DNA from: Verticiella sediminum
GTDB taxonomy: Bacteria > Pseudomonadota > Gammaproteobacteria > Burkholderiales > Burkholderiaceae_B
Direction of reading: 5' to 3'
Assembly: GCF_007558815.1 (NCBI RefSeq)
Contig: NZ_VLTJ01000004.1
Coordinates: forward strand, 1 to 64,000
DNA length: 64,000 bases
The notes beneath the pieces are model-generated. The model was not told the origin of the DNA, did not search any database, and was given only the letters and a program-made list of their open reading frames with translations. Both the position numbers and the translations under genes were made by a program. How positions within the stretch are numbered: position 1 is the first letter of the stretch; every line of letters starts with the position of its first letter. Below are positions 29,161 through 39,447 of this stretch, in pieces.

Positions 29161-29402
29161 GCCTCTTGTCTTTTATTGCCGTTTTGTATGAGAAGAAAAA
29201 GAAAGAACACCCGAGTTCTGCAGTTCGAACCGAGCGCAGGCACGCCGCACCAGAACGGTGCAGGCAGGCCTGTGTGCAAGTGGATACGCTGGGGAAAACT
29301 TCGGTCGGCAACCGGAACCGCGCTATGCAGGGCCGGCCCGGAATTGCGAAGAAGGGAGGTCAGGGCGCCGAAGATAACGCCCCGGAAGGGGCCGCAGAGG
29401 CC

Positions 29403-30563
29403 TCAGAGCGCACGCAGGCGGCCGAACGCGTCGTCCAGGGTCTGGGTCTGCTTGGCGAAGCACAGACGGACGATACGGGGCTCTACGCGCTCGGGAACCA
29501 CCATGAAGGCGCTGACGGGAATTGTGGTGACCCCGTGTTCGGTGGTCAGCCAGCGCACGAATTCCTGCTGCGGCAACTGCGACACGTCGCTGTAATCGGC
29601 CAGCATGAAGAAGGTTCCAGGGCAGGGCAGCGCGCGCAACCGGGTGGCGGCCAGGCCCTGGGCGAGGTGGTCCCGGCGCGCCTGGTAGAAGCCGGGCAGC
29701 TCGTCATGAACCGCCGGGTCGGCCACGAAGGCCGCAATCCCGTGCTGCATCGGCGTGGAGACGGAGAACACCATGAACTGGTGGATCTTGCGCAGTTCGG
29801 CGGTGAGTCGAGCCGGCGCGCAACACCAGCCGATCTTCCAGCCGGTGGCGTGCAGGGCCTTGCCGAACGACGAGATGACGAACGCACGCTCGGCCAGGGC
29901 AGGGCGGGTGGCCAGCGATCGATGCGGTTCGCCGTCGAACACCATGTGCTCGTAGACCTCGTCCGAGATCAGGGTGATCCGGCTGTCGGCGACCAGGCTT
30001 TCGAGCGCGTCCAGATCTTCCTCGAGCAGGATCGCGCCGGTCGGATTGTGCGGGAAGTTGATCATGATGGCCGCCGTTCGCGGTGTGATCGCGGCCCGCA
30101 CGGCATCCCAGTCGGGGCGATACCGCGGATCTTCCAGGGTCGGCTTGCGCATCGCCACCGGAACCGCCACGGCGCCCGCGAGACGGATGCTGGGCAGGTA
30201 GGAGTCGTAGACGGGTTCGAGGACGATCACCTCGTCACCCGGCGCGGTGCAGGCGAACACGGCGCACATGAGCGCCTGCGTGGCTCCGCTGGTGATCGTG
30301 ATGTGCGCGTCCGGATCGTAGCTGCGCCCATAGTGGGCCTGGTACTTGGCAGCGATGGCCTGCCGCAGCGCCGGCACGCCGGGCATGGGCGCGTACTGGT
30401 CGTGGCCGGCACGCATGGCGGCCTCGACGCGATCGATCAGGCCGGCGTCGGGCAGGAAGTCGGGAAAACCCTGGCCGAGATTGATGGCGCCATGCTCGAT
30501 CGCGAGCTGGCTCATGATGGTGAAAATGGTAGTGCCCACGTCGGGCAGGCGGGAAGAGGACAT
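29403..30563 (-). CDS. PLP-dependent aminotransferase, methionine aminotransferase (YbdL) type
   Basis: The 386-residue fold-type I enzyme resembles YbdL/kynurenine aminotransferase-like proteins, which use methionine and aromatic amino acids. Visible blocks are [51 protein letters not shown] and the PLP-lysine region [15 protein letters not shown] with the Lys in SFGKA; the C-terminus has [14 protein letters not shown]. It is monocistronic, and its 3' end borders the candidate origin. The donor substrate is inferred from family resemblance. Confidence 0.9.
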   Translation of the reverse strand: MSSSRLPDVGTTIFTIMSQLAIEHGAINLGQGFPDFLPDAGLIDRVEAAMRAGHDQYAPMPGVPALRQAIAAKYQAHYGRSYDPDAHITITSGATQALMCAVFACTAPGDEVIVLEPVYDSYLPSIRLAGAVAVPVAMRKPTLEDPRYRPDWDAVRAAITPRTAAIMINFPHNPTGAILLEEDLDALESLVADSRITLISDEVYEHMVFDGEPHRSLATRPALAERAFVISSFGKALHATGWKIGWCCAPARLTAELRKIHQFMVFSVSTPMQHGIAAFVADPAVHDELPGFYQARRDHLAQGLAATRLRALPCPGTFFMLADYSDVSQLPQQEFVRWLTTEHGVTTIPVSAFMVVPERVEPRIVRLCFAKQTQTLDDAFGRLRAL

Positions 30564-30718
30564 GGTGGGATCGTGTTCAGGAGAGACGAAAGCCTTGGTG
30601 GATCGAGCGCGCGCTCGTCACCCACAAAGATACCGGATGCCCGCCGAGCCGCGGGCGTTTGCCGATCGCGTCCGGGCTCTGTATGCTCCGGGCACCCAAG
30701 ACCCTCACCATTCCTGTC

Positions 30719-30925
30719 ATGACCCAGCAAGGCACTGTCGCCTGGTTCAACGCCGACAAAGGCTTTGGCTTCATCACACCCGACTCGGGCGAGGCCGAGC
30801 TCTTCGCGCATCACACGGCCATCATGGGCCGCGGCTATCGCCTGCTGCAGGCCGGCCAGCGCGTGGAGTTCGAAATCAATGAGGGTCCAAAGGGGCCGCA
30901 AGCGGCGAATATCGTGGCGCTTTGA
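30719..30925 (+). CDS. Cold-shock-domain protein, Csp family
   Basis: The 68-residue single-stranded nucleic-acid-binding protein has the [23 protein letters not shown] (RNP1 GFGFI), then LFAHHTAI in place of the usual VFVHHSAI (RNP2), and [19 protein letters not shown]. The RNP2 change Val-to-Ala is small. It is divergent from the aminotransferase across 155 bp. The start follows the family; an upstream frame lacks support. Confidence 0.93.
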   Translation: MTQQGTVAWFNADKGFGFITPDSGEAELFAHHTAIMGRGYRLLQAGQRVEFEINEGPKGPQAANIVAL

Positions 30926-31039
30926 TGCCGCAAGACCCGTCGTGGCGGGGGTGTGGGGCGATGGTTGTGAGCGCTTGAGGTTTTCCGTTTGCGCGCGATC
31001 GGGCAAAATGTCGGGTTTTTGACGAACTCCAATAATCCC

Positions 31040-31795
31040 GTGGCCAATCGAAGCAAGCCCCATTACGCCGTCGTAGCCGACACGCTCATCCGTGACATCG
31101 CCAAAGCGACCTATCCCGTTGGCAGTCTTCTGCCTCCGGAACTCGAACTTGCCGACACCTTCGGCGTATCGCGCAACACCATGCGATCCGCCATGCGGGT
31201 GCTGGTCGACATGGGACTCGTTTCCCGTCGCGCCGGGCTGGGCACCGTTGTACAGGTGCGTCATGCCACGCCCAACTTCGTACAGACGGTCGAAAGCCTG
31301 GACCAGTTGTTTCCCGACCTGAAGAGCACCGAACTCAACGTGCTCGGCGCGACCGAGGTCGTCGCCGATACGGATCTTGCTCGCGTGCTCGCGTGCGCGC
31401 CGGGCGAGTCCTGGCTGGCCATCGAGGGCCTGCGGCGCGTCAAGCGCGGCCGCGCCGCGGTTTCGCACAGCGTCGTCTACGTATCGCCAGCGCTCAAGGA
31501 CCTCGCCAAGACCCTCGACAAGCGCCGTGATCCCGCTTTCCAGCAGCTCGAGAAAGCGAGCGGCAGGACAGTGGCGGAAGTCGTGCAGCAGTCGGATGCC
31601 GCGGCCATGCCCGCAGCCATCGCCAAGCTGCTGGACGTGCCGGCCGGCTCGCCGGCGCTGCGCACCGTACGCCGCTATGCCAGCGAGGACGGCCGTATCC
31701 TGATGGTGACCGACACCCATTCCGCGCCCGGCCGCGAGGGCTATACCGTACGCCTTCGCGCCTCCTGGAGAGGGGCCGAGACCGTCGAGACCTGA
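31040..31795 (+). CDS. GntR-family regulator with UTRA domain
   Basis: The 251-residue repressor-type protein has an N-terminal winged HTH (PVGSLLPPELELADTFGVSRNTMRSAMRVLVDMGLV) and a C-terminal UTRA effector domain (from about 95) with a typical HutC/FarR-type layout, so it probably binds a small ligand. The GTG start at 31040 fits the family; the frame is open back to a TTG at 30989. No operator or target operon is obvious, but it is the last gene before the 4-kb gene-free region. Confidence 0.85.
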   Translation: MANRSKPHYAVVADTLIRDIAKATYPVGSLLPPELELADTFGVSRNTMRSAMRVLVDMGLVSRRAGLGTVVQVRHATPNFVQTVESLDQLFPDLKSTELNVLGATEVVADTDLARVLACAPGESWLAIEGLRRVKRGRAAVSHSVVYVSPALKDLAKTLDKRRDPAFQQLEKASGRTVAEVVQQSDAAAMPAAIAKLLDVPAGSPALRTVRRYASEDGRILMVTDTHSAPGREGYTVRLRASWRGAETVET

Positions 31796-31835
31796 GGCGA
31801 TTCATGCCGGTATGTCCGGTATTCGTGGATGGTGA

Positions 31836-31862
31836 AAGGCTGCCCCAGGGCAGCCTTTTTTA
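31836..31862 (+). terminator. Intrinsic terminator after the GntR gene
   Basis: AAGGCTGCCC (31836-31845) and GGGCAGCCTT (31848-31857) form a 10-bp stem with a tiny loop, followed by a run of T to 31861. It separates the GntR gene from the AT-rich block. Confidence 0.85.
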
Positions 31863-32071
31863 TTGAGTTTTATTTTTGATGGGCCATTTGTATTTGGTGG
31901 GTCAAATGATATTAACGGTTGTCTTTTGATGCTTTTATTGAGATTTGTTGGTCTATTTTTATGTCTTGTTCTTAGGGTTGGTTTGATGGATGTTGGTTAA
32001 TGTCCCTATGATCTGTCATTGTGTCCGGGTGCGTGTTCGGTGGTGGCTTGCGACGCTGGGTGGCAAGAGAC

Positions 32072-32192
32072 GGTGAAATGGGGCGGTGAAATGGGGCGGT
32101 GAAATGGGGCGGTGAAATGGGGCGGTGAAATGGGGCGGTGAAATGGGGCGGTGAAATGGGGCGGTGAAATGGGGCGGTGAAATGGGGCGGTG
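32072..32192. repeat. 13-bp tandem repeat array, nine copies
   Basis: The unit GGTGAAATGGGGC occurs nine times in a row, without change, from 32072 to 32188, then a partial GGTG. A 13-bp period does not keep a reading frame, so it is not a repeat-coding gene. Exact identity suggests recent expansion. Confidence 0.97.
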
Positions 32193-33595
32193 CGTAACTG
32201 AATGAAACTTTTCGGATTGGGCTAGGATCCGGCCGCGTGTGCCGCCCGGAGATGCGATTGCGCGTCGCAAGCTCGTTCAGTCGGGGGAGTTCCGTTGCTC
32301 TGTGCGCCATGCAGACGTCTATGCCTCGGACGCGCTGAAACGCGTCAGAACGCCGCTGGAGGCGTTTTCGTACGTGGCCGCTACTCGGACCTCAACGTAC
32401 GCTCGAACGCCGCTTGTACGGGTTCTGAGGGCCTCGTGAGGCGCTGTCCCTGCGGTGTGGTGTGCCGCATGGCGCACAGGCGTTTTCTACGCTTAGCCGT
32501 CCCCTTCCGTCGTCTTTCCCGTCAAACGCCGCTTGGAGAGCCTCTGAAGCCTTGCTGGCGGTATTGCCATACCACGCTGCCTTGCCTGGCACGAGAAACA
32601 TCGGCCCGGCCGTCGCCTTGAAATTTAAACCGGGTGAAATTTAAAAACAATAGGTAGGACTGGTTGCTAGGGATGTCCGGCCGACGTGGCCAGCCTCACG
32701 GTTCGCGAAACGAGGTCGCACCGTACGCGCTGCTGGGGTACAGGACGGCGGTTGGGCAAGGCAGCGCGCAAGCGTATGCAGGGCGTCGATGCGGCTGTTC
32801 CCAACGCGTGCTTCAGCCGCACGCGATCACGGGTTTTTTCGGGCTCGGCCTCTGGCCGCGGCTTTCGGGATGATCCACGCTGTTCGCCTGCAAACTGTGC
32901 CTGCCGGCACTGGTCGGCTGGCTATGTCCGTCTTGCATGTTCGCTGCCAGCTTCCGGCCCGAGCATAGCGGCCGATGGCTTGTTGCTGCAGCACGGATAT
33001 GAGGCGAGGCAACCTACCCGTCCGGATGCCGGCCGCAGGGCAGATGACGGGAGGTCTGATGAGGGTAGAAGGCTGCGAACGGCTGATACGGTGGAATGGG
33101 AGCGTCGGTGGTGGCGTAGATCTCACCCGGGAACTCGGCTCTCCGCGCCGCATGACGCATGTTTCGCTTTGGGGGATGAGAGACCCATCTGGGATGCCTG
33201 CCGAGCCCGTCAGGGGAGCGCGTACGACGGACAGCCACGGGCCGATACTGGTCGTGCAGACCCGTTGGCGCAGGCAGGCATGTCGACGCGAGCGCTGCCG
33301 TCGCCGAGCGTAATCCAGGAATTGCGATATCGACGTTCACTCGATCTGGACGAACCAATCGACGACGTTGAACGGACGGGGCTGGCGGATGTAGAGGGTG
33401 AGATCGTCGTAACTTATCTCGAGGCGGGGGCGGGGGAAGAGGCGGGGAACGAGGACGGGGACTGAGAATCAGGCTTGCATAGCACGGGCAGTCCAATCAT
33501 TCTGCAGCCGAGCTTGCGGCCCGCGGGCCGCATGGGTTGTGGGTTGACTGGCGGCAGAAGCAGCTTGCACGCGTTGCACGGGTTGCCGAAGCGCC

Positions 33596-33611
33596 TGTTT
33601 CACGTGAAACA
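33596..33611. promoter_or_regulatory. parS site 1 (perfect)
   Basis: TGTTTCACGTGAAACA, exact 16-bp ParB-binding palindrome. Confidence 0.95.
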
Positions 33612-33731
33612 CTTATGGTGGTGACCGAAACGAAACACCGGGACAAATTTCATTTTGCCTATGTCGGTGCTACGTGGGAAACGCTGTGTGAAGTGGATTG
33701 TGCGCAGGGGCTCCGGCAAAGTTCTGAGGGA

Positions 33732-33747
33732 TGTTTCACGTGGAACA
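33732..33747. promoter_or_regulatory. parS site 2 (one mismatch)
   Basis: TGTTTCACGTGGAACA, one change from the consensus palindrome, 136 bp from site 1. Confidence 0.85.
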
Positions 33748-34648
33748 TGTGTAGCAACTAGGGTGGTTATGCCCATGACTGGCGAGACATTAATGAGTGC
33801 TTCCAGCTTCATATGCGCTTCCAATTTCGCCGGGCAGAGCCAGCATACGGTCGCGTTGGTGCCGCCGGGTCAGCGAGCCAAGCGGTTGGTGATGAAGCAC
33901 CGACTCAACGGCAAGAAATGGGCACTCGTGCTGTCAACGTCAGGGCACTTGGGCTGAGCCTGCATCGTGGTGTCGATGGTCCAGCCCGCTGGGTACGCCG
34001 CATTCGCGACGATAGTCCGGCAGCATGCTGAGCGGCCGAACCGGAACCAAGCACGCGGCGTCCCTTGAACGCCCATCGTGCGAGGAACGCTCGTACGCAT
34101 TGGTCGACGCCTATCACCCATGGCGCGCCAGGCGCCGATAGCAGCCGCCCTACGAATGGGTTCCAGATATGCCGCCCGCCGCCGCGCTCATCAGGGTGTG
34201 AGTGCATTCCAGATGGTTCTTGCGTGTCACGAACATCCTCAATGCAGGGAATGTTGCTGAGTTTCAAGCCGGCCTCTGCGCTAAGCCCCGCTGAAAAATG
34301 CCCGAATCCGGCAAGCACAGGTGGCTGGAGTCCTGAGCCTGCTCCGCTTGGTGGTGCTCGACGTACGCGTCTCAATGCGTAGCGTTATTTGAAGGGTGTC
34401 GTGACCGAGGCACGGCCCAGGGGATCTATCAGGAGGCGTATCGCGGCACAGCGCTGGAGTGATGAAGGGGGGATGGCTGTGGAGGAGCCGGGGAAGGACG
34501 AGGGGAGGGCGGGCTAGGGAGCCAAGACCCGTGCGAGCCCAAACGCGCATATGCGAGTAGAGCCATCGCAAGCTGGCGAGTCCCTGAAGTCCAGACCCGC
34601 AGCGTACTCGTCGTGTCTTCCGGTGGAATGACGTCGGCTTCAGCACGT

Positions 34649-34664
34649 TGTTTCACGTGAAACA
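34649..34664. promoter_or_regulatory. parS site 3 (perfect)
   Basis: TGTTTCACGTGAAACA, exact. Confidence 0.95.
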
Positions 34665-35049
34665 ACGGCTATGTACCGTACTCAAATCCCATGATGGAAG
34701 GGAGCGTCCTTTGACGAACGGTACCGTCGGCTGGCTGGCGAGGCCGGTACGAACGTGGGGGGAGGGGCTGGCAGTGCCTTCTGGGCATATATGGGCGGAA
34801 GCGGGAGCAGAGCGTACAAATTATCAAGCCGAACCTACGCTGCCTCATTACGAGGCCCTGAGCATCTGCTCGCGCACGGGCGGTACCAGGGCGATCATGA
34901 GACTCATTACTCCAAGGCTCACACCTCACGCCGAAGGCTGCGGGGCAAGAGAAATGGAAGGAACGGGACAGCGAGAAGCCCGGGATAGGGTAGACAGTAA
35001 AGAGAGCGTAGAGGGACGGCAGACGCGGGAGCAGTCGTTGGGCCCAAAC

Positions 35050-35065
35050 TGTTTCACGTGAAACA
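35050..35065. promoter_or_regulatory. parS site 4 (perfect)
   Basis: TGTTTCACGTGAAACA, exact; site 5 begins 34 bp after its first base. Confidence 0.95.
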
Positions 35066-35083
35066 GCGACGCCTCTCATCTCC

Positions 35084-35099
35084 TGTTCCACGTGAAACA
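35084..35099. promoter_or_regulatory. parS site 5 (one mismatch)
   Basis: TGTTCCACGTGAAACA, one change, paired with site 4. Confidence 0.85.
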
Positions 35100-35881
35100 G
35101 AGCGACCAAGGATTGCCGATCTGATTTAAGCGATATTGGCCCTCGATACGGAGGTCAGATAACAGGGCTTTATTCGTATCCCAGGCCACCTACGCGAACG
35201 CGTTACCTGCGGCGATTTTTATGCGTCGGTTCGTATTCTCCAAGCACCTCAGGTAGCGTGCCAGAACCCGGCCTCTCCTTCTTTTCTTACATCGACTGGA
35301 AGCGCCATGAAACATGGCGGGCGAGACCGCTGCGACGGCGCCTTCACCAGGAACTCCATCGCTTTGCTCCCATTTCTCCATATTCTACCTGGGCGGTACA
35401 ACGCGAACGGCGCTAATGCGTTGATGCTTCACCGTCAGTCCATAAACGCGACGACGGATCCGGCCTGCGACGCAGAGGGGCCTGGCTCGGGATCTGGTGG
35501 CCCAAATCGACCGTCGCACCCTGCCGTGGCCGCCTCGCGCCGGACGCCGCAGCATGCAGCGGCGGTGAGCCGCGAGACGATCCATGAGAGCCCTCATGGT
35601 CCTGCCTCGGCCGCCAAAGGACGGGACGGCAACACTACCCACTTTCCCAGCCGCTGCGCCCGCGCCCGACCCCCGAAGATCCGCCGACTCGGCGGCCGTC
35701 ATCGACCTTGCAGCCGATACAGCCATTCCCAACACCGATCGCCGCACTTCCTGACCGCCAATGGCGTAAAATAGTGTCCCTACGAAATCGCGGAAGCCGG
35801 TGTCTTCGGCTCCTCCCTCTGGCGGGCACCGCAGCCCGCGGGCGCGGCCTGCATGGTTGGCGCCGACTCGATCTTCGCGCG

Positions 35882-35897
35882 TGTTTCACGTGAAACA
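35882..35897. promoter_or_regulatory. parS site 6 (perfect), in the mnmG leader
   Basis: TGTTTCACGTGAAACA, exact, ending 33 bp before the mnmG ATG. ParB spreading here could affect mnmG expression. Confidence 0.95.
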
Positions 35898-35930
35898 AAC
35901 GTAGATCGCGTGTTTACCAGGCCATCCATC

Positions 35931-37856
35931 ATGGAATATCCCAAGCAATTCGATGTCATCGTCGTTGGCGGCGGGCATGCGGGCACCGAAGCCGCACTTG
36001 CCGCCGCGCGCTCGGGCAGCCAGACGCTGCTGCTCACTCATAACATCGAGACCTTGGGTCAGATGTCGTGCAACCCGTCTATCGGGGGCATCGGCAAGGG
36101 TCATCTGGTCAAGGAAGTCGATGCCCTGGGCGGTGCCATGGCACTGGCGACGGACGAGGCCGGCATACAGTTCCGCATCCTCAATAGTTCAAAAGGCCCC
36201 GCCGTTCGCGCCACGCGCGCCCAGGCGGATCGCGTGCTGTACCGGCAGGCCATACGCACTCGCCTGGAGAACCAGGCCAACCTGTGGTTGTTCCAGCAGG
36301 CTGTGGACGACTTGATCCTGGAAGGCGATCGCGTGGTCGGCGCCATCACCCAGCTTGGATTGCGGTTCCGGGCCAAGGCCGTGGTCCTGACGGCCGGGAC
36401 TTTCCTGAATGGTCTGATCCACGTCGGTCTGTCGAATTATTCCGCGGGCCGGGCGGGAGACCCTCCTGCCGCCACGCTGGGCCAACGCCTGCGCGAGCTG
36501 GAGCTGCCGCAAGGCCGGCTCAAGACAGGGACGCCGCCGCGCATCGATGGCCGTACGATCGATTACACGCGTACCGAAGTGCAGCCGGGGGATCTGGACC
36601 CGGTACCGGTGTTTTCGTATATCGGTAACGCCGGCATGCACCCGCGGCAGGTGCCGTGCTGGGTGACCCACACCAACGAGCGCACGCATGAGATCATTCG
36701 CGGCGGTCTTGACCGTTCTCCGATGTACACCGGGGTGATCGAAGGGGTGGGGCCGCGCTACTGTCCGTCGATCGAAGACAAGATCCATCGGTTCGCCGAC
36801 AAGTCCTCGCACCAGATCTTCCTGGAGCCCGAAGGGCTGACCACGAACGAGATCTATCCCAACGGCGTTTCGACCAGCCTGCCGTTCGATGTCCAGCTCG
36901 AACTCATCCATTCCCTGCCCGGGCTGGAGAGCGCACACATCCTGCGCCCAGGCTATGCCATCGAATACGACTACTTCGATCCGCGCGGCCTGAAGGCATC
37001 GTTCGAGACGCGGGCGATCCAGGGGCTGTTCTTCGCCGGGCAGATCAACGGCACCACGGGCTACGAAGAGGCCGCGGCGCAGGGCCTGCTGGCTGGCACC
37101 AATGCTTCCCGGCATGCGCAAGGGCTCGATGCGTGGGTGCCGCGCCGCGACGAAGCCTATCTGGGCGTGCTCGCCGACGATCTCGTCACACGCGGTGTCT
37201 CGGAGCCCTATCGCATGTTCACCTCCCGTGCGGAATACCGGCTCAGTCTGCGCGAGGACAACGCCGACATGCGGCTCACCGAGATCGGCCGGCATCTGGG
37301 GCTGATCGACGATGCTCGCTGGGACGCTTTCAATCGCAAGCGCGATGCCGTGGCGGCCGAGATCGAGCGGCTCAAGTCCACCTGGGTCAATCCGCGCATC
37401 TTTCCGGCCGACCAGGCCGAGCGCCTGCTGGGCAAGCCGATCGAGCGCGAATATTCGCTGGCCGACCTGCTGCGTCGTCCAGGCGTGGACTACGGTGCGC
37501 TGATGCTGGCCGAGAACGCCGACGGCGGGCTGCTCGCGGGGCCGGGCGTGGCGCAGGAAGAGGTGGCCGAGCAGGTCGAGATCCAGGTCAAGTATGCCGG
37601 CTATATCGATCGCCAGCGCGAGGAGGTGCAGAAGGTGAGCACTTACGAAAACCAGCGCATTCCCGAGGACCTGGACTACGATGCGGTGCCCAGTCTGTCG
37701 TTCGAGGTCCGCCAGAAGCTCAAGGCCCAGCGCCCCGAGACCATAGGCCAGGCGTCGCGCATCTCTGGCGTCACGCCGGCCGCTGTGTCCCTGCTCTTGA
37801 TCCACATGAAACGCATGCACTATGGCAAGCGTACCGCGGGGGCGAGCGCGTCGTGA
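35931..37856 (+). CDS. mnmG: tRNA uridine-5-carboxymethylaminomethyl modification enzyme MnmG (GidA)
   Basis: The 641-residue FAD enzyme works with MnmE to modify U34 in several tRNAs. The dinucleotide fold is [17 protein letters not shown] (from residue 12), then [39 protein letters not shown], and the C-terminal NTYENQRI-like [17 protein letters not shown]. The length is normal. ATG 35931 is the family start; the longer frame would translate a parS site. The Shine-Dalgarno is weak, and a TAAAAT at 35767 may be part of a promoter. Its stop overlaps rsmG by one base. Confidence 0.97.
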   Translation: MEYPKQFDVIVVGGGHAGTEAALAAARSGSQTLLLTHNIETLGQMSCNPSIGGIGKGHLVKEVDALGGAMALATDEAGIQFRILNSSKGPAVRATRAQADRVLYRQAIRTRLENQANLWLFQQAVDDLILEGDRVVGAITQLGLRFRAKAVVLTAGTFLNGLIHVGLSNYSAGRAGDPPAATLGQRLRELELPQGRLKTGTPPRIDGRTIDYTRTEVQPGDLDPVPVFSYIGNAGMHPRQVPCWVTHTNERTHEIIRGGLDRSPMYTGVIEGVGPRYCPSIEDKIHRFADKSSHQIFLEPEGLTTNEIYPNGVSTSLPFDVQLELIHSLPGLESAHILRPGYAIEYDYFDPRGLKASFETRAIQGLFFAGQINGTTGYEEAAAQGLLAGTNASRHAQGLDAWVPRRDEAYLGVLADDLVTRGVSEPYRMFTSRAEYRLSLREDNADMRLTEIGRHLGLIDDARWDAFNRKRDAVAAEIERLKSTWVNPRIFPADQAERLLGKPIEREYSLADLLRRPGVDYGALMLAENADGGLLAGPGVAQEEVAEQVEIQVKYAGYIDRQREEVQKVSTYENQRIPEDLDYDAVPSLSFEVRQKLKAQRPETIGQASRISGVTPAAVSLLLIHMKRMHYGKRTAGASAS

Positions 37857-38527
37857 TGGATGAGCAGGAACGCACGCGCGTCGGCGCGCGGCTGCTGGAG
37901 GATGCGCAGGGCCTGGGGCTGTCGCTGGATCGGCGCCAGACCGATGCGCTCGTCGAGTACCTGGCCCAGCTCTCCCGCTGGAATCGCACCTACAACCTGA
38001 CCGCGATTCGCGAGGTCGAGGCGATGCGGGTGCAGCACATCCTGGATTGCCTGGCCATCGTGCCCCTGCTGCGCCAGTTGCTGCCGGCTCAGGCCACGCT
38101 GCTCGACGTAGGCTCGGGCGGCGGCCTGCCGGGCGTGGTGCTGGCCGTGATGGAGCCGGGCTGGGTGGTCACTTGCGTGGACGCGGTCGAGAAGAAGATG
38201 GCGTTCGTGCGCCAGGTCAGCGGCGTATTGCGCCTGCCCAACCTGAAAGCACAGCACGCGCGCGTCGAGACCCTGGCGATCGAACCCGTGGACGTGGTGA
38301 TCTCGCGCGCGTTCGCTTCCCTGGACGATTTCGCTGCACTCGCCGGTCGCCACGTGCGCGAAGATGGTACCCTCGCTGCCATGAAGGGGCGCGAGCCGGG
38401 CGACGAAATCACCGCGCTGCTCGCACACGGCGAATGGCGCGTGGCCGCTATCCACCCCCTGCTGGTTCCCGGCCTCGATGCGCAGCGCTGCCTGCTGCTG
38501 ATGGAACGCACACACGCCGGCGCCTAG
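37856..38527 (+). CDS. rsmG: 16S rRNA (guanine-527-N7) methyltransferase RsmG (GidB)
   Basis: The 223-residue methyltransferase modifies G527 of 16S rRNA using S-adenosylmethionine. The binding loop is DVGSGGGLPG (84-93), preceded by LSRWNRTYNLTAIRE, and followed by VDAVEKKMAFV and ISRAFASLDDF. TGATG overlap with mnmG shows translational coupling. It continues the mnmG-rsmG-parA-parB order that is typical near bacterial origins. Confidence 0.96.
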   Translation: MDEQERTRVGARLLEDAQGLGLSLDRRQTDALVEYLAQLSRWNRTYNLTAIREVEAMRVQHILDCLAIVPLLRQLLPAQATLLDVGSGGGLPGVVLAVMEPGWVVTCVDAVEKKMAFVRQVSGVLRLPNLKAQHARVETLAIEPVDVVISRAFASLDDFAALAGRHVREDGTLAAMKGREPGDEITALLAHGEWRVAAIHPLLVPGLDAQRCLLLMERTHAGA

Positions 38528-38581
38528 GCCGCCGCTTTTCGCTTCGACAAACCTACAACACGCTTCCCGGATTCCTGTCAC

Positions 38582-39370
38582 ATGGCCGCCTCCCGTCCCT
38601 CCGCCCGGATTTTCTGCATAGCCAATCAAAAGGGCGGGGTCGGCAAGACGACCACGGCGGTCAACTTGGCGGCCGCGCTTGCCCTGCACAAGCGCAAGGT
38701 CCTGCTGGTGGACCTGGACCCCCAGGGCAATGCCACCATGGGCAGCGGGGTGGAGAAGCGTTCGCTCGAGAACACGGTGTACGAGGTGCTGATCGGCGAG
38801 GCGCCGATCGATTCGGTGATCGTCCGGAGCGAAGCCGGCTACGACGTGCTGCCGGCCAACCGGGAGTTGTCCGGCGCCGAGGTGGATCTGGTCCAGATGC
38901 AGCAGCGCGAGTCGCAGTTGAAGCAGGCGCTGGCCCAGGTCGCGGACAAGTACGACTTCATCCTCGTCGATTGCCCGCCGACACTGTCGATGCTCACGCT
39001 CAACGGCCTGACCGCGGCCCACGGCGTGATCATTCCCATGCAATGCGAGTATTTCGCGCTCGAAGGGCTGTCGGACCTGGTCAACACGATCAAGCGGGTC
39101 TATGCCAACATCAATCCGGAACTGCGCATCATCGGCCTCCTGCGCGTCATGTTCGATCCGCGCGTCACGCTGCAGCAGCAGGTCTCCGCGCAACTGGTCG
39201 AGCACTTCGGCGACAAGGTGTTCAAGGCCGTGATCCCGCGCAATGTCCGCCTGGCCGAGGCGCCCAGCCATGGCGTGCCTGGCGTGCTGTACGACAAGGC
39301 TTCGCGCGGCGCCAAGGCCTATCTGTCGTTCGGCACCGAGATGATCGCGCGGGTGCGCCGCTGGAGCTGA
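38582..39370 (+). CDS. parA: Chromosome partitioning ATPase ParA (Soj)
   Basis: The 262-residue Walker-type ATPase moves the ParB-parS complex. The deviant Walker A is KGGVGKTT (17-24), with a Walker A' of [14 protein letters not shown] near 45, Walker [11 protein letters not shown], and [14 protein letters not shown]. The short N-terminus marks it as a chromosomal type (Ib/Soj-like) rather than a plasmid ParA with an extra HTH. It lies 54 bp after rsmG. Confidence 0.97.
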   Translation: MAASRPSARIFCIANQKGGVGKTTTAVNLAAALALHKRKVLLVDLDPQGNATMGSGVEKRSLENTVYEVLIGEAPIDSVIVRSEAGYDVLPANRELSGAEVDLVQMQQRESQLKQALAQVADKYDFILVDCPPTLSMLTLNGLTAAHGVIIPMQCEYFALEGLSDLVNTIKRVYANINPELRIIGLLRVMFDPRVTLQQQVSAQLVEHFGDKVFKAVIPRNVRLAEAPSHGVPGVLYDKASRGAKAYLSFGTEMIARVRRWS

Positions 39371-39447
39371 ACCGCGCGACGGTTCGCCGGCCGGGCCGCC
39401 GGGTGTGCGGTTCGCTTTGTTAACGGATAACCTTCAGGACCTACGCA

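Larger units (their letters stand above)
28530..29210. other. Candidate chromosomal replication origin (oriC)
   Basis: The 1.28-kb gap between ftsX and the aminotransferase has no convincing gene but carries DnaA boxes: two perfect TTATCCACA (28547 and 28573), TTTTCCACA (28765), ATATCCACA (29152), and weaker TTATCCCCG (28680), TGTGGACAG (28974, minus strand) and the palindrome TTGTGCACAA (28998). AT-rich blocks at 28735-28755 (mostly A and T) and 29161-29215 could unwind. parS sites and parAB lie to its right. No dnaA is nearby. Start and end are approximate. Confidence 0.72.
31863..35881. other. Gene-poor centromere-like region
   Basis: About 4 kb with no convincing gene; open frames here are short or of odd composition and lack family motifs. 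It holds an A/T-rich block (31863-31985), the 13-bp tandem array (32072-32192), two TGAAATTTAAA copies (32619 and 32635), and six parS sites (the last at the right edge). A role in origin segregation is inferred from the parS sites and the adjoining parAB. Confidence 0.7.

Noticed and set aside
32072-32192. Tandem array as a CRISPR
   Set aside because: The 13-bp units directly abut, with no spacers, and no cas genes are present.
32686-33465. 259-residue frame in the parS region
   Set aside because: Composition is Arg/Ser-rich and irregular, no motif or family pattern is visible, and no ribosome site fits. I treat it as non-coding.
35307-35774. 155-residue frame before mnmG
   Set aside because: It has no recognisable domain, odd residue make-up and no clear start signal, and sits among parS sites.
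33500-35930. Origin directly beside mnmG
   Set aside because: I found no good DnaA boxes there, while a clear cluster lies at 28.5-29.2 kb.
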